Assembly: GCA_009698615.1 (NCBI GenBank)
Contig: WLPU01000002.1
Location: forward strand, 62,001-126,000
Direction: 5' to 3'
Length of the DNA: 64,000 bases
Origin: Actinomycetota bacterium
Lineage (GTDB): Bacteria > Actinomycetota > Actinomycetes > Nanopelagicales > Nanopelagicaceae
Below the pieces are notes generated by a model. It searched no databases. It saw nothing but the letters and a program-made list of their open reading frames with translations, and was not told the origin of the DNA. Below, piece after piece: positions 30,170-40,038 of this stretch. The translations under genes and the position numbers were made by a program. How positions within the stretch are numbered: position 1 is the stretch's first letter; every line of letters begins with the position of its first letter.

Positions 30170-31062
30170 ACGAGTTCGTCCGTTCCGGAACGACGCACAT
30201 AGACGGCGACTAAAATCAAGATCGCGGCCATCAACATAAATGACAGCGCTGCGGCAGTTGGATAATCAACGATTTCAAAAAAGCGCGATTCAATAACATT
30301 TCCAACCATTTTTGTCTTCGGATTTCCCAAGAGCGTGGCATTTATATAGTCCCCTGCTGCCGGGATGAATGTTAAGAGGGTTCCGGCCACGACGCCAGGG
30401 AGTGAGAGAGGGAAAGTCACTTTTCGAAAGGTTGTAATTGCATTCGCATACAAATCTCCGGCAGCCTCAAGAGTGCGAGGATCAATTCGTTCAAGGCTTG
30501 CATAAAGTGGCAAGGTCATGAATGGAAGAAAGTTGTATGTCATACCTGTGACAACCGCGAATGCGCTTGCGGTGAGGCCTGTCTGAGGACCAATAATGTG
30601 AAGTCCCCGAAGTACGGTGACGACAGGGCCTTCATTACCCAATATCTGCTTCCAGGCGATTGTGCGCAAGAGAAAAGAAGTAAAGAACGGAGCAACTACA
30701 AGAACTAATAAAAGGTTTTTCCACTTGCCAGACTTAAAAGCAATTGCGTAGGCCAAGGGGTAAGAAATTGCCAACGCTAGGAGGGTTGCGATGAGTGCAT
30801 AAATGATGGATCGAGTGAATTGCTCGCGTGCACCCGAGAACGCATCGATGTAATTTGCAAAACGAAAAGTCTGCACATACGAGCCAATTTCGCCACTCTC
30901 AGATGGTGTTTGAGTACTTGTGCTGGCTAAGTTAATAAGTGGATAGATAAAGAAGAGACACAGCCATAAGAGGCCAGGGATTAATAGGAGATAAGGAGTG
31001 CTTGGCCTTTTAATTCCGCGCACAGTGCTCGAGCGCTTAGCAACCGCAGCTACAAATGCCAT
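30166..31062 (-). CDS. potB: Spermidine/putrescine ABC transporter permease
   Basis: A 298-residue permease with a first membrane helix at about residues 23-45 (YLLLIPGLLWLCLFFIYPLINLA) and an EAA-type motif, LEAAGDLYANAITTFRKVTFPLSLPGVVAGTLLTFIPAAGDYI, typical of PotB. It is joined to potA by a TAATG overlap and to potC by an ATGA overlap, so the three are made in fixed proportion. Confidence 0.93.
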   Translation of the reverse strand: MAFVAAVAKRSSTVRGIKRPSTPYLLLIPGLLWLCLFFIYPLINLASTSTQTPSESGEIGSYVQTFRFANYIDAFSGAREQFTRSIIYALIATLLALAISYPLAYAIAFKSGKWKNLLLVLVVAPFFTSFLLRTIAWKQILGNEGPVVTVLRGLHIIGPQTGLTASAFAVVTGMTYNFLPFMTLPLYASLERIDPRTLEAAGDLYANAITTFRKVTFPLSLPGVVAGTLLTFIPAAGDYINATLLGNPKTKMVGNVIESRFFEIVDYPTAAALSFMLMAAILILVAVYVRRSGTDELV

Positions 31063-32198
31063 TATTCCTCGTCAGGGTTTACAGATGTTCCGGCATCGAC
31101 ATCGGCAGTGCCATCGAGTGCGAAAGTGAACTCTGGTTTCCAGGAAAGTTGAACAGTGTCCCCTGTTTGTAGGTGAGATGCTCCGCCATCGTTTTGCTCG
31201 AATACAGAGAGTTCTTGTCCCCATGGCATTTGAATTTGGAACTGCGTACTCACACCAACAAATGAAATATCAGTGATAACGCCACCGCCAAGGGTGTTGC
31301 CTGCACTGTGCTCAATGGAAATCTTTTCGGGGCGGATACCAATCAGAACACTCTTGTCGGAATTCTCCTTGGCAAAATTTCGTCCGGAAGGCACAGTAAT
31401 TCGGTTGCCATGGACAGAGACCTGCAAATCATTTCCAGAAGATCCTTCAATCTTGCCTTTTACTAAGTTGGACTGCCCAAGGAAGTTGGCGACGAAGACT
31501 GTGCGAGGCGATTCATAGAGTTCCACAGGTGAGCCCATTTGCTCTATGCGACCCTCATTCATCACGGCAATGGTGTCCGCCATCGTCATTGCTTCTTCTT
31601 GATCGTGTGTGACGTGCACGAAAGTGATTCCTACTTCGGTTTGGATCCACTTGAGTTCTATCTGCATTTGGCGACGAAGTTTCAGATCAAGTGCGCCAAG
31701 AGGCTCATCCAGGAGCAATAGTGCGGGGCGATTTACGATCGCTCGTGCAACTGCAATGCGTTGTTGCTGGCCACCAGATAACTGTCCAGGCTTTCGTTGC
31801 GCAAGGTGCCCGAGCTCTACCAATTCCAAGACCTTCGTCACTGCATCCTTTACATCTTTAATCCCCCGACGACGCAACCCAAAGGCTACGTTTTCAAAAA
31901 TTGTCAGGTGCGGAAAGAGTGCATAGTTCTGGAAAACTGTATTAACCGGGCGGGCATAAGGCTTTTCGTAGGTGATATCGGTGTTACCAATTGCGATCGA
32001 TCCCGAAGTTGGCTCTTCTAGACCAGCAATCATGCGAAGTGTTGTTGTCTTTCCGCATCCCGAAGGTCCGAGCAAGGCAAAGAAAGATCCCTCTGGAATT
32101 ACCAGTGATAGGTCATCAACTGCGTGAAAGTCGCCAAACGCCTTTACTAAATTGCTAAGGCGCAGGTCTCCTTTTACTGAAGCGGCTTTATCGACCAC
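31062..32198 (-). CDS. potA: Spermidine/putrescine ABC transporter ATP-binding protein
   Basis: A 378-residue ATPase. The Walker A motif is GPSGCGKT (about residues 44-51), the Q-loop follows, the ABC signature is LSGGQQQRIAVARA, Walker B is LLLDEPLGALD, and the switch His is in VTHDQEEAM. A C-terminal TOBE regulatory domain covers about residues 280-360 (IGIRPEKISIE). The start is GTG, overlapping the potD stop as TAGTG. It powers uptake of polyamines. Confidence 0.94.
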   Translation of the reverse strand: MVDKAASVKGDLRLSNLVKAFGDFHAVDDLSLVIPEGSFFALLGPSGCGKTTTLRMIAGLEEPTSGSIAIGNTDITYEKPYARPVNTVFQNYALFPHLTIFENVAFGLRRRGIKDVKDAVTKVLELVELGHLAQRKPGQLSGGQQQRIAVARAIVNRPALLLLDEPLGALDLKLRRQMQIELKWIQTEVGITFVHVTHDQEEAMTMADTIAVMNEGRIEQMGSPVELYESPRTVFVANFLGQSNLVKGKIEGSSGNDLQVSVHGNRITVPSGRNFAKENSDKSVLIGIRPEKISIEHSAGNTLGGGVITDISFVGVSTQFQIQMPWGQELSVFEQNDGGASHLQTGDTVQLSWKPEFTFALDGTADVDAGTSVNPDEE

Positions 32199-33400
32199 TA
32201 GTTACCAGAAGCTTTCTGGAATGCAGATTGATACTTAGTTTCATCAGCAGGACTCAAAGATGCAAAGACTTTTACCTTAGCAAGGGCTTGCGCATCAGGG
32301 AAAATATATGGACTCTTGGCCAAAACTGGGTCAATTTTTTCCATTTCGGCTTGCGCGCCTTCCACCGGACAAATGTAATTTACGTAGGCCGCAACTTGAG
32401 CAGCTACCGCTGGCTCGTAGTAATAGTTCATTACTGCTTCAGCGTTCTTGCGGTGAGTTGAGGTAGATGGAATGAGCATGTTGTCGCTCCAGAGCGTTCC
32501 ACCACTTTCAGGGATTGCAAAATCAAATTTATTCTTATTCTCTAGGGCGAGCTGGAATACATCGCCTGACCAGCCAATAACTGCAACAGCATCTCCTGAG
32601 ATTAAGTCTTCCTTGTAGGAGTTGCCCTTTACTTGGCGGATAAAGCCATCGGCAATCTTCTTTTGGAAGAAATCGATGGCATTCATAAATTGATCTTCGG
32701 TAAAATCTCCCGATGGATCAACACCCTGGTATTGCATAATGATGCCCATTGTGTCGCGCATTTCAGAGAGAACTTCGATGCGCCCCTTATTTGCTGGGGC
32801 AAAAAGATCATCAACAGTATGAACTCCCTTTGGCAAGAGCTGCTTGTTCCATCCAAATCCGGCAAACCCTGTCTGCCAGGTGAGTGAATTATTACGCCCT
32901 GGATCAAAACCTACGTTGGCAAGGGCTGGAAGAATATTTACCTTATTCGGAACGCCAGCTTCATCAATTTTCTGCGTGTATCCCAGGCGAATCCAGCGAC
33001 CGACCATCCAGTCAGTCAAGGTGACAATGTCATAACCAATATCTTTTCCAAGTTTGAGCTGTCCGGCAACTTTCCCATAAAAAGTATTGTTGTCATCAAC
33101 GTCTTCTTTGTATGTGATGTCAAGCCCGGATGATTTCTTCAATGCTTCCAGGGATGGATAGCTCTTAGATTTTTCGTCATAATCTAAATAAAGAGTCCAG
33201 TTTGCCCAACGCGCAATCTTTTCTGTGTCAGAGACATCAACCACCGCCGCTGCATCAGATGGTGAAGCAGATTTTGTTCCGCAAGCAGCCAGCAGGCCTG
33301 CTGCACCTAATCCACCTGCGCCTGCCATAAAACCGCGGCGAGACATCTGCGCACGAATAAGTGCGCGAGTTTGCGATGAGAGTGGATTATTTGTTGGCAT
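32198..33400 (-). CDS. potD: Polyamine-binding lipoprotein (extracytoplasmic)
   Basis: A 400-residue solute-binding protein. The N-terminus combines a twin-arginine motif SRRGFM (residues 20-25) with a lipobox LLAAC (Cys40), so it is probably exported folded by Tat and anchored to the membrane by a lipid. The mature part is a PotD/PotF-type binding protein (NWTLYLDYDEKSKSYPSLEALKKSSGLDITYKEDVDDNNTFYGKV). A strong GAGGAG ribosome site precedes the ATG. It stands first of the potDABC set, after an aldehyde dehydrogenase with a 116-base gap that may hold a promoter I could not identify. Confidence 0.93.
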   Translation of the reverse strand: MPTNNPLSSQTRALIRAQMSRRGFMAGAGGLGAAGLLAACGTKSASPSDAAAVVDVSDTEKIARWANWTLYLDYDEKSKSYPSLEALKKSSGLDITYKEDVDDNNTFYGKVAGQLKLGKDIGYDIVTLTDWMVGRWIRLGYTQKIDEAGVPNKVNILPALANVGFDPGRNNSLTWQTGFAGFGWNKQLLPKGVHTVDDLFAPANKGRIEVLSEMRDTMGIIMQYQGVDPSGDFTEDQFMNAIDFFQKKIADGFIRQVKGNSYKEDLISGDAVAVIGWSGDVFQLALENKNKFDFAIPESGGTLWSDNMLIPSTSTHRKNAEAVMNYYYEPAVAAQVAAYVNYICPVEGAQAEMEKIDPVLAKSPYIFPDAQALAKVKVFASLSPADETKYQSAFQKASGN

Positions 33401-33516
33401 GAGATCTCCTCTGTGTGATGGTCTTCATTTTTGGAAAGTTATCTGGCCTTCATTCAGTTTCGGTGGGATTGCTTCTGCGCAGGAGTTTATGCCTGATCGG
33501 GAGATTCGTCATGTAA

Positions 33517-34944
33517 TTACGCGTTTAAATTTGTCATCACATGCTTGATTCGGGTGTAATCCTCAAATCCATAACCCGAAAGATCCTTCCCGTAGCCGCT
33601 CTTTTTGAACCCACCATGAGGCATCTCGGCCACGATGGGGATATGCGTATTAATCCATACGGTTCCAAAATCAAAGGCCCTGGACAGTCGCATTGCCCGC
33701 CCATGATCGCGAGTCCACACACTCGAGGCCAAACCATAGTCAACACCGTTAGCAAAAGAGATTGCTTCTTCTTCAGTATTAAATTTTTGAACCGTGATAA
33801 CTGGTCCAAAAATTTCATTTTGGATCATCTCATCGTCTTGCTTCAAATCCGCCACAAGGGTTGGTGGATAGAAAAATCCTGGTTGAGCTAATGTCTTGCC
33901 CCCGGCCAACACTCGTGCATGGGATGGAGCCCGATCCACAAATCCGGCTACACGGGCTAATTGATTGGCATTGTTCACTGGTCCAATGAAAACATCTTCA
34001 TGAGGCATGCCGATCGCAATCTTATTTTTGGCTTGATCACTCAAGAGTGCAACCATCTCGTCATAAACACCTGCTTGAACCAATACTCGAGTTGCAGCTG
34101 TGCAATCTTGTCCAGAATTGAAATATCCTGCGATAGCAATTGCTTCAGCTGCCGATTCAAGATTGGCATCATCGAAAACAACTACTGGCGCTTTTCCACC
34201 TAACTCAAGGTGTACTCGCTTCAACTGTGTCGATGCAGCCGATGCCACTTCCATGCCTGCTCGCACTGAACCAGTAATTGAAACCATTGCTGGAGTTTTG
34301 TGGTCAATGAGTGCTCGTCCCGTACCGCGTTCTCCGCATACAACGTTGAACACGCCCTCTGGTAAGAACTCTGACATCACCTTGGCCATGAATACTGTTG
34401 AGGCTGGAGTTGTATCACTTGGCTTAAGGACAACTGTATTTCCGGCGGCGATTGCAGGTGCCCACTTCCATACCGCCATCATCATTGGGTAATTCCATGG
34501 AGTCACTTGTGCGCATACGCCTATTGGCTCTCGGCGAATAAAAGATGTCATCCCGTGCATGTACTCGCCAGCTGACTTTCCTTCAAGATTTCGTGCGGCT
34601 CCGGCAAAAAAACGAATCTGGTCGATCATCGGAGGAATTTCCTCCGACATTGTCACAGCAATTGGTTTACCGGTATTGCGACTTTCAATGGCAACAATTT
34701 CATCGGCACGCGATTCGAGCGCATCTGCAATTTTGAGAATTGCGCGTTGACGCTCGCTGGGGGTCGAATCTCTCCATCCAACGAATGCATTGGATGCTGC
34801 TTTCATTGCCTTATCTACATCTGCTGCATTTGAATTTGGCGCTGTTGCATACACTTTGCCCGTCGATGGATCAGTTAATGAGGAGATTTCTCCAGATGTG
34901 CTGGGTACTTCGGCTCCATTAATAAAATTGGAAAGCGCTTCCAT
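33517..34944 (-). CDS. Aldehyde dehydrogenase, probably gamma-aminobutyraldehyde dehydrogenase
   Basis: A 475-residue NAD-dependent aldehyde dehydrogenase. Visible are VTPWNYPMMMAVWKWAPAIAAGN, the general-base Glu in LELGGKAPVVVFDDANL, and the catalytic Cys in FNSGQDCTAATR. The C-terminal YGFEDYTRIKHVM is normal for the family. In this context it would oxidise 4-aminobutanal to GABA, as PatD/PuuC do; succinate semialdehyde is an alternative substrate. AAAGGG lies a few bases before the start. It heads the minus-strand polyamine unit and is divergent from the second FAD oxidoreductase. Confidence 0.88.
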   Translation of the reverse strand: MEALSNFINGAEVPSTSGEISSLTDPSTGKVYATAPNSNAADVDKAMKAASNAFVGWRDSTPSERQRAILKIADALESRADEIVAIESRNTGKPIAVTMSEEIPPMIDQIRFFAGAARNLEGKSAGEYMHGMTSFIRREPIGVCAQVTPWNYPMMMAVWKWAPAIAAGNTVVLKPSDTTPASTVFMAKVMSEFLPEGVFNVVCGERGTGRALIDHKTPAMVSITGSVRAGMEVASAASTQLKRVHLELGGKAPVVVFDDANLESAAEAIAIAGYFNSGQDCTAATRVLVQAGVYDEMVALLSDQAKNKIAIGMPHEDVFIGPVNNANQLARVAGFVDRAPSHARVLAGGKTLAQPGFFYPPTLVADLKQDDEMIQNEIFGPVITVQKFNTEEEAISFANGVDYGLASSVWTRDHGRAMRLSRAFDFGTVWINTHIPIVAEMPHGGFKKSGYGKDLSGYGFEDYTRIKHVMTNLNA

Positions 34945-35017
34945 GACTATCCCTTTCGACGTGAAGTGGTAAAGGCGAGAGTACGCCCAGATGAGCGTGA
35001 TGGAAAGTTATCGCAAC

Positions 35018-35023
35018 TATCAT
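35018..35023 (+). promoter_or_regulatory. Putative -10 box of the second FAD oxidoreductase (leaderless)
   Basis: TATCAT is followed by six bases (TGCTCC) and the ATG at 35030. This spacing supports that ATG over the upstream ATGs at 34991 and 35000 as the true start. No ribosome binding site precedes it. Confidence 0.5.
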
Positions 35024-35029
35024 TGCTCC

Positions 35030-36358
35030 ATGAGCGATCGCACCCCAGTGTGGTGGGCCATGGTGGATCGTCCAAAACTTTCCTCATCGACCACTCACTC
35101 CTTGGGCCAGATGTGGGATGTTGTCATCATCGGCGCAGGATTTAGCGGACTCTGGACTGCGCACCATCTCATTAAAGGCAATCCGAATTTGAAGATTGCC
35201 ATTCTTGAAAAAAACCTCGTGGGTTCTGGAGCAAGCGGCCGAAATGGCGGCTGGGTCTCAGCGTTATATCCGGCACCCGATGAAACCTTACTCAGAAAAT
35301 CCAACACCGTTGCGGTCAAGAATTTACATCACCAACTCAGAAATTCTATCGATGAGATCGGCACTTTTGCGGCAGAGAACAATATTGATTGCGGTTTTCA
35401 TAAAGGTGGAACGTTGGTGATTGCAACTAATGTAGGACAAGAACGGCGCCTCCGCGAGCATATGAGCGACGAGGAAGTGATTCTTGACGCTCAACAAACG
35501 CGAGCCCGAATCAACATGAATGGATCTCGCATTTCTATGTTTTCTCCTCATTGCGCCGCGATAAATCCAGCGGCATTGGTTGTTGGCCTGGCTGCCTCCT
35601 TAGAAAAAAAAGGTGTAGTAATTTTCGAAAACACAGCGGCAGACTTATCATCGGATAAAAGGGTCTGGGCCAAGGGTGTTGAATTGAAAGCGGGCGCCGT
35701 AGTACGCGCGATGGAGGCCTATCACTCTGGGACTCGGGATCAAATTCCAATCTACTCATTGATGATTGCGACAGAACCCTTGCCACTTGAAGTCTTCGAT
35801 GAGATTGGAATCAACAATCGTGAAACTTTTGCAGATGCTTCTTTTCTCATAAATTACGCGCAACGCACCGCCGATAATCGACTAGCGATTGGTGGCCGTG
35901 GCGCCCCATATGTTCTTGGTTCTCGGCGAAAAGATTCACGTGAAAATTTTCAGCAGATTCATAAGAAGTTAGAGTCCATGGCGCGGCAATGGTTTCCGAT
36001 ACTCGATCACCACACTTTCACTCATCATTGGGGAGGCGCTGTGGGTGTCACTCGCGATTGGGCCCCCTATCTGAGGTGGGATGGTCGCTATGCCGAACTC
36101 GGCGGATATGTCGGTGATGGAGTTACCTTGTCATACCTTGTGGCGGCAGCGACTGCAGATTTGATTTGCGGCAATACAACAGTACGTACCACGTTGCCCT
36201 TTGTTGGATGGACAAATCCACTGTGGGAATTAGAGCCGGCAAGGTTCTTGGCTATCAACTCAGCTATTGCGCTTTCGAGTGTTGCTGACGCAGAAGAGAA
36301 ATGGACCGGAAAGCCAAGTTTGGTTATGAAAGCGCTCTCCCCCATAATCGGCAAATGA
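35030..36358 (+). CDS. FAD-dependent amine oxidase-like protein, second copy
   Basis: Starting at ATG 35030 the protein has 442 residues (MSDRTPVWWAMVDRP); the longer track ORF starts at 34991 without a ribosome site. The FAD motif is VVIIGAGFSGLW (glycines 35, 37, 40), followed by GSGASGRNGGW. The C-terminal GGYVGDGVTLSYLVAAATADLI is the second FAD contact. It shares family and motifs with the 27839-29251 protein and is probably an ancient paralogue acting on a different polyamine or intermediate. Its stop overlaps the start of the EamA gene (ATGA). Confidence 0.83.
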   Translation: MSDRTPVWWAMVDRPKLSSSTTHSLGQMWDVVIIGAGFSGLWTAHHLIKGNPNLKIAILEKNLVGSGASGRNGGWVSALYPAPDETLLRKSNTVAVKNLHHQLRNSIDEIGTFAAENNIDCGFHKGGTLVIATNVGQERRLREHMSDEEVILDAQQTRARINMNGSRISMFSPHCAAINPAALVVGLAASLEKKGVVIFENTAADLSSDKRVWAKGVELKAGAVVRAMEAYHSGTRDQIPIYSLMIATEPLPLEVFDEIGINNRETFADASFLINYAQRTADNRLAIGGRGAPYVLGSRRKDSRENFQQIHKKLESMARQWFPILDHHTFTHHWGGAVGVTRDWAPYLRWDGRYAELGGYVGDGVTLSYLVAAATADLICGNTTVRTTLPFVGWTNPLWELEPARFLAINSAIALSSVADAEEKWTGKPSLVMKALSPIIGK

Positions 36359-37221
36359 ACGCGATCCGAAGGAGATATGGATCTCTCATCTTGGCTGGAA
36401 TCTTTTTTGGGACTACTGGTACCGCCCAAGCATTAGGACCTGATGGAATCTCGGCAATGGCAGTAGGAAGCGCGCGACTAATATTCGGCGCTGCACTCTT
36501 GTGGGCATTTGCTCTGGCGAGTGCGAAAAATTCCATGAAAACTCTGGTCAAAATTGGCTCAGTTGATCTCTGGCTAGCAGCTCTAGGGATGGCTCTGTAT
36601 CAATTAACTTTTTTTGGCGCAGTCAGAAGTACAGGTGTTGCGATAGGCACCGTCACCGCTTTGGGATGTGCACCAGCCCTCACTGGCATTATTGCTTTCA
36701 TTATCAGTCGAGAGAGACCATCGCGAAGTTGGTTTATTGCAACCATCATCACCACGATAGGTATTGTTTTCTTGGCTAGCGCCAAGGGGTTTACGCATTT
36801 CAATGGTATTGGCTTTGCACTTGCAATTTGTGCTAGCGCTTCGTACTCCCTATTTGCTGTGGTGACAAAACGGGCACTACAAAGTGGGGCGCAGATTGCC
36901 GATTCTTTAGCAAAGGTTTTTGGTTTAGCCGCACTCATCGCTCTTCCTTTCCTCTTCACTGGCGGAATCCAAACAATTGTCACGGTTGACGGGCTTTTGA
37001 TGATCGGTTGGTTGGGTCTCATTCCTACCGCCTTGGCGTATGTGTTGTACTCCTACGGTCTCCACGGAGTGCCTGCAAGTACCGCCTCGACACTCATTCT
37101 TGCCGAACCGGCAACGGCGACCATCTTGGCATCCGTAGTTCTCAATGAAAGTTTGCTGACAAGAAGTTGGATTGGAATTGCAGTAGTCAGCGCGGGGCTC
37201 TTGTATCTATCCCGCAGCTAG
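36355..37221 (+). CDS. EamA/DMT family transporter
   Basis: The track ORF begins at 36301 inside the upstream gene; the ATG at 36355 overlaps that gene's stop (ATGA) and gives 288 residues. About ten hydrophobic helices form two EamA repeats (first from LILAGIFFGTTGTAQALGP, second from [25 protein letters not shown]). Family members export amino acids and other metabolites. Coupling to an amine oxidase gene suggests export of a polyamine-related product or an amino acid; that is inference. It converges on fhs with 3 bases between. Confidence 0.85.
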   Translation: MNAIRRRYGSLILAGIFFGTTGTAQALGPDGISAMAVGSARLIFGAALLWAFALASAKNSMKTLVKIGSVDLWLAALGMALYQLTFFGAVRSTGVAIGTVTALGCAPALTGIIAFIISRERPSRSWFIATIITTIGIVFLASAKGFTHFNGIGFALAICASASYSLFAVVTKRALQSGAQIADSLAKVFGLAALIALPFLFTGGIQTIVTVDGLLMIGWLGLIPTALAYVLYSYGLHGVPASTASTLILAEPATATILASVVLNESLLTRSWIGIAVVSAGLLYLSRS

Positions 37222-37224
37222 TTT

Positions 37225-38889
37225 TTAAAAAAGCCCCACAACTTTTCCATTAATGTAATCCACTCGCTCACTCGATGGAACCTTGGGTAAGCCCGGCATT
37301 GTCATGATTTCTCCACAAATAAGAACAATGAATTCTGCCCCAGCGGAGAGCTTAACTTCACGAATATTGAGGGAATGGCCACGCGGGGCGCCACGAAGCG
37401 CTGCATCGGTTGAGAATGAGTACTGGGTTTTCGCAATGCAAATAGGGAAATGACCGTATCCAGTATTTTGTAACTCTTCAATACGTGCCTGCACCTTTGA
37501 GTCGGCTGTTACTTCCTTGGCGCCATAAATCTTTGTTGCAACTGCGTTGACCTTCTCCCACAACGTTGCGCTATCTGGATAAGCGAAGTTCACCTTCTTT
37601 GGCTCCTCGCACAGTTGTATGACAACTTTGGCTAGCTGCGTGGCACCTGCTCCACCATCTACCCAATGCGTGGACAGCACAATCTTCAAACCGAGGGCTT
37701 GGACTTTATTGATGAGGAAATTAATTTCTTCTTGGGTGTCAGATGAGAATTGGTTAATACAGACAACCAGCGGAATGTTAAAAACATCCCTCATGTTCTT
37801 TGCGTGTTGTTCTAGATTCACAACGCCGGCTTCTAAAGCCACTAAGTTTTCTTCGGTGATTGTTTTAATATCGGCTCCGCCGTGGAATTTAATGGCTCGA
37901 ACCGTTGCCACTAAGACGCATGCATCCGGCATGAGGCCGGATTTTCTACATTTAATGTCAATGAACTTTTCTGCCCCTAAATCTGCACCAAAGCCTGCCT
38001 CGGTAACCACATAATCTGCAAGCTTCATCGCTGCCGTTGTCGAAACTACCGAATTACATCCATGGGCAATATTTGCAAAGGGTCCGCCATGAACAAAAGC
38101 AGGAGTGTTCTCCAAAGTTTGTACTAGGTTCGGCGCGAAAGCATCCTTCAAAATGACAGTCATCGCTCCATGAGCGTTGAGATCACTTGCTAGGACGGGT
38201 TTTTTGCTAACGGTGTAGGCAACGACAATCTTGCCTAAACGTTCCTTAAGATCTTCGATTGATGTAGCTAGACAGAAGATTGCCATGATCTCGGATGCGA
38301 CAACGATGTCAAAGCCGTCGCTGCGTGGATACCCATTTCCTACTCCGCCCAAAGAGGAAACTATTTCGCGAAGTGCGCGATCATTCATATCTACAACGCG
38401 TTTCCAGGTGACTCGACGTGAATCAATAGCGAGCACATTTCCATGATAAATGTGATTATCGATAAGCGCAGCCAGAAGATTATTTGCAAGTGCTATCGCA
38501 CCAAAATCGCCAGTGAAATGAAGATTGATATCTTCCATTGGAACGACCTGGGAATAACCCCCGCCTGCTGCCCCGCCTTTCATCCCAAAAACTGGTCCAA
38601 GAGATGGCTCACGCAAGCAGATCATTGCATCCTTGCCGATCTTGCGAAGTGCATCGCCTAGTCCAACTGTTGTGGTCGTCTTGCCTTCACCTGCTGGAGT
38701 TGGACTCATTGCCGTCACTAAAATCAACTTGCTTGTGGGGCGATCAGGCAATGAGGCTAAATACTTTAATGAAACCTTGGCTTTGTAATGCCCGTATGGC
38801 TCAAGGTGATGTGATTCGATTCCTAGATCGCTACCAATTTCTACAATTGTTTTTAACGTTGCAGCTTGAGCGATTTCTAAATCTGACAC
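37225..38889 (-). CDS. fhs: Formate-tetrahydrofolate ligase
   Basis: A 554-residue enzyme making 10-formyl-tetrahydrofolate from formate and ATP. The P-loop is [11 protein letters not shown] (about residues 66-76), followed by [37 protein letters not shown], the family signature. The start is GTG at 38889, three bases after the rlmN stop, with AAAGG eight bases upstream. It is cotranscribed with rlmN and the translation genes before it. With ThyX it links this region to one-carbon metabolism. Confidence 0.96.
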   Translation of the reverse strand: MSDLEIAQAATLKTIVEIGSDLGIESHHLEPYGHYKAKVSLKYLASLPDRPTSKLILVTAMSPTPAGEGKTTTTVGLGDALRKIGKDAMICLREPSLGPVFGMKGGAAGGGYSQVVPMEDINLHFTGDFGAIALANNLLAALIDNHIYHGNVLAIDSRRVTWKRVVDMNDRALREIVSSLGGVGNGYPRSDGFDIVVASEIMAIFCLATSIEDLKERLGKIVVAYTVSKKPVLASDLNAHGAMTVILKDAFAPNLVQTLENTPAFVHGGPFANIAHGCNSVVSTTAAMKLADYVVTEAGFGADLGAEKFIDIKCRKSGLMPDACVLVATVRAIKFHGGADIKTITEENLVALEAGVVNLEQHAKNMRDVFNIPLVVCINQFSSDTQEEINFLINKVQALGLKIVLSTHWVDGGAGATQLAKVVIQLCEEPKKVNFAYPDSATLWEKVNAVATKIYGAKEVTADSKVQARIEELQNTGYGHFPICIAKTQYSFSTDAALRGAPRGHSLNIREVKLSAGAEFIVLICGEIMTMPGLPKVPSSERVDYINGKVVGLF

Positions 38890-38892
38890 TTC

Positions 38893-40038
38893 TTAACCTT
38901 TCGAAACTTCAATTTCGATACTTACGGCTGCGGCCAATTGGCCGCATGCGCCATCAATTTCGCGCCCGCGTGTATCTCGCACCGTCGTAGGGACCCCATA
39001 GCTTTCTAAGATTCGCACAAACTCTGCTTCATCTTCGCGCCTGGAAGCTGTCCATTTAGAGCCTGGCGTTGGATTGAGCGGAATCAAATTAACGTGAGCA
39101 TTACGGTTTTTCAATAAGCGACCCAATAAATCAGCACGCCAGGTTTGATCATTAATATCTCGAATCAGGGCATATTCAATTGAATAACGGCGTCCAGTTT
39201 TTTCTGCATATGCATCGGCTGCCAGAAGAACTTCCTTTACCTTCCAGCGCGAATTAATTGGAACAAGTGTGTCCCGCAGTTCGTCATCGGGTGTGTGAAG
39301 TGAAACCGCCAAGGTAACGGGTAAACCTTCTTGCGTGAGCTTGTCAATTCCGTTGACTAGACCAACTGTTGAAAGCGTGACAGATCGAGCGCTGATGCCT
39401 AGGCCATCAGGCTGTGGGTCTGTAACATTTCGAAGCGTGCGCATCACTGCGTTGTAATTGGCCATCGGCTCACCCATACCCATGAAAACGATGTTGGATA
39501 AGCGTGTAGGGCCACCAGGTAACTCTCCAGATGCACACGCGCGCGCGGCCGCAACGATCTGCTCGGTGATCTCACCTGCTGTGAGGTTTCGAGTTAAGCC
39601 AGCTTGCCCAGTGGCGCAAAATGGACAATCCATTCCGCATCCGGCTTGGGATGAAATACATACCGTGGTGCGATCGGTGTAACGCATCAAAACGCTTTCA
39701 ACAAGAACGCCATCATGAAGGCGCCATAAGTCTTTTCGAGTCATTCCGTTATCGCAGGTAATCGAGCGAACCAAGTCAATTAACTTCGGTGTGAACTGCT
39801 CTGCAAAACTTTCACGCATATCTGCCGGTATATCTGACCAGGTTTGGTGATCTGTAGAAAGATGCGAAAAATAGTGATTAGCAACTTGGCCTGCGCGAAA
39901 AGCTGGTAGTCCCAATTCCTTTGCAAACTCACGCCGCTGATCAGGTGAAAAATCTGCTAGATGGCGAGGGCTCTTCTTCTTGAGTGGAGGTTCATCAAAA
40001 ACTAGATTAATCTCAGTTGGCTTTTCGGGGCGGGTCAT
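38893..40038 (-). CDS. rlmN: 23S rRNA (A2503)/tRNA (A37) C2-methyltransferase RlmN
   Basis: A 381-residue radical SAM enzyme. The 4Fe-4S motif CxxxCxxC is in [12 protein letters not shown], and the GMGEPMANY segment and the C-terminal [16 protein letters not shown] (catalytic Cys) are present. It methylates C2 of A2503 in 23S rRNA and A37 of some tRNAs. The start overlaps the cdsA stop (ATGA). In relatives dxr and rseP follow; here fhs and the polyamine block do. Confidence 0.96.
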   Translation of the reverse strand: MTRPEKPTEINLVFDEPPLKKKSPRHLADFSPDQRREFAKELGLPAFRAGQVANHYFSHLSTDHQTWSDIPADMRESFAEQFTPKLIDLVRSITCDNGMTRKDLWRLHDGVLVESVLMRYTDRTTVCISSQAGCGMDCPFCATGQAGLTRNLTAGEITEQIVAAARACASGELPGGPTRLSNIVFMGMGEPMANYNAVMRTLRNVTDPQPDGLGISARSVTLSTVGLVNGIDKLTQEGLPVTLAVSLHTPDDELRDTLVPINSRWKVKEVLLAADAYAEKTGRRYSIEYALIRDINDQTWRADLLGRLLKNRNAHVNLIPLNPTPGSKWTASRREDEAEFVRILESYGVPTTVRDTRGREIDGACGQLAAAVSIEIEVSKG

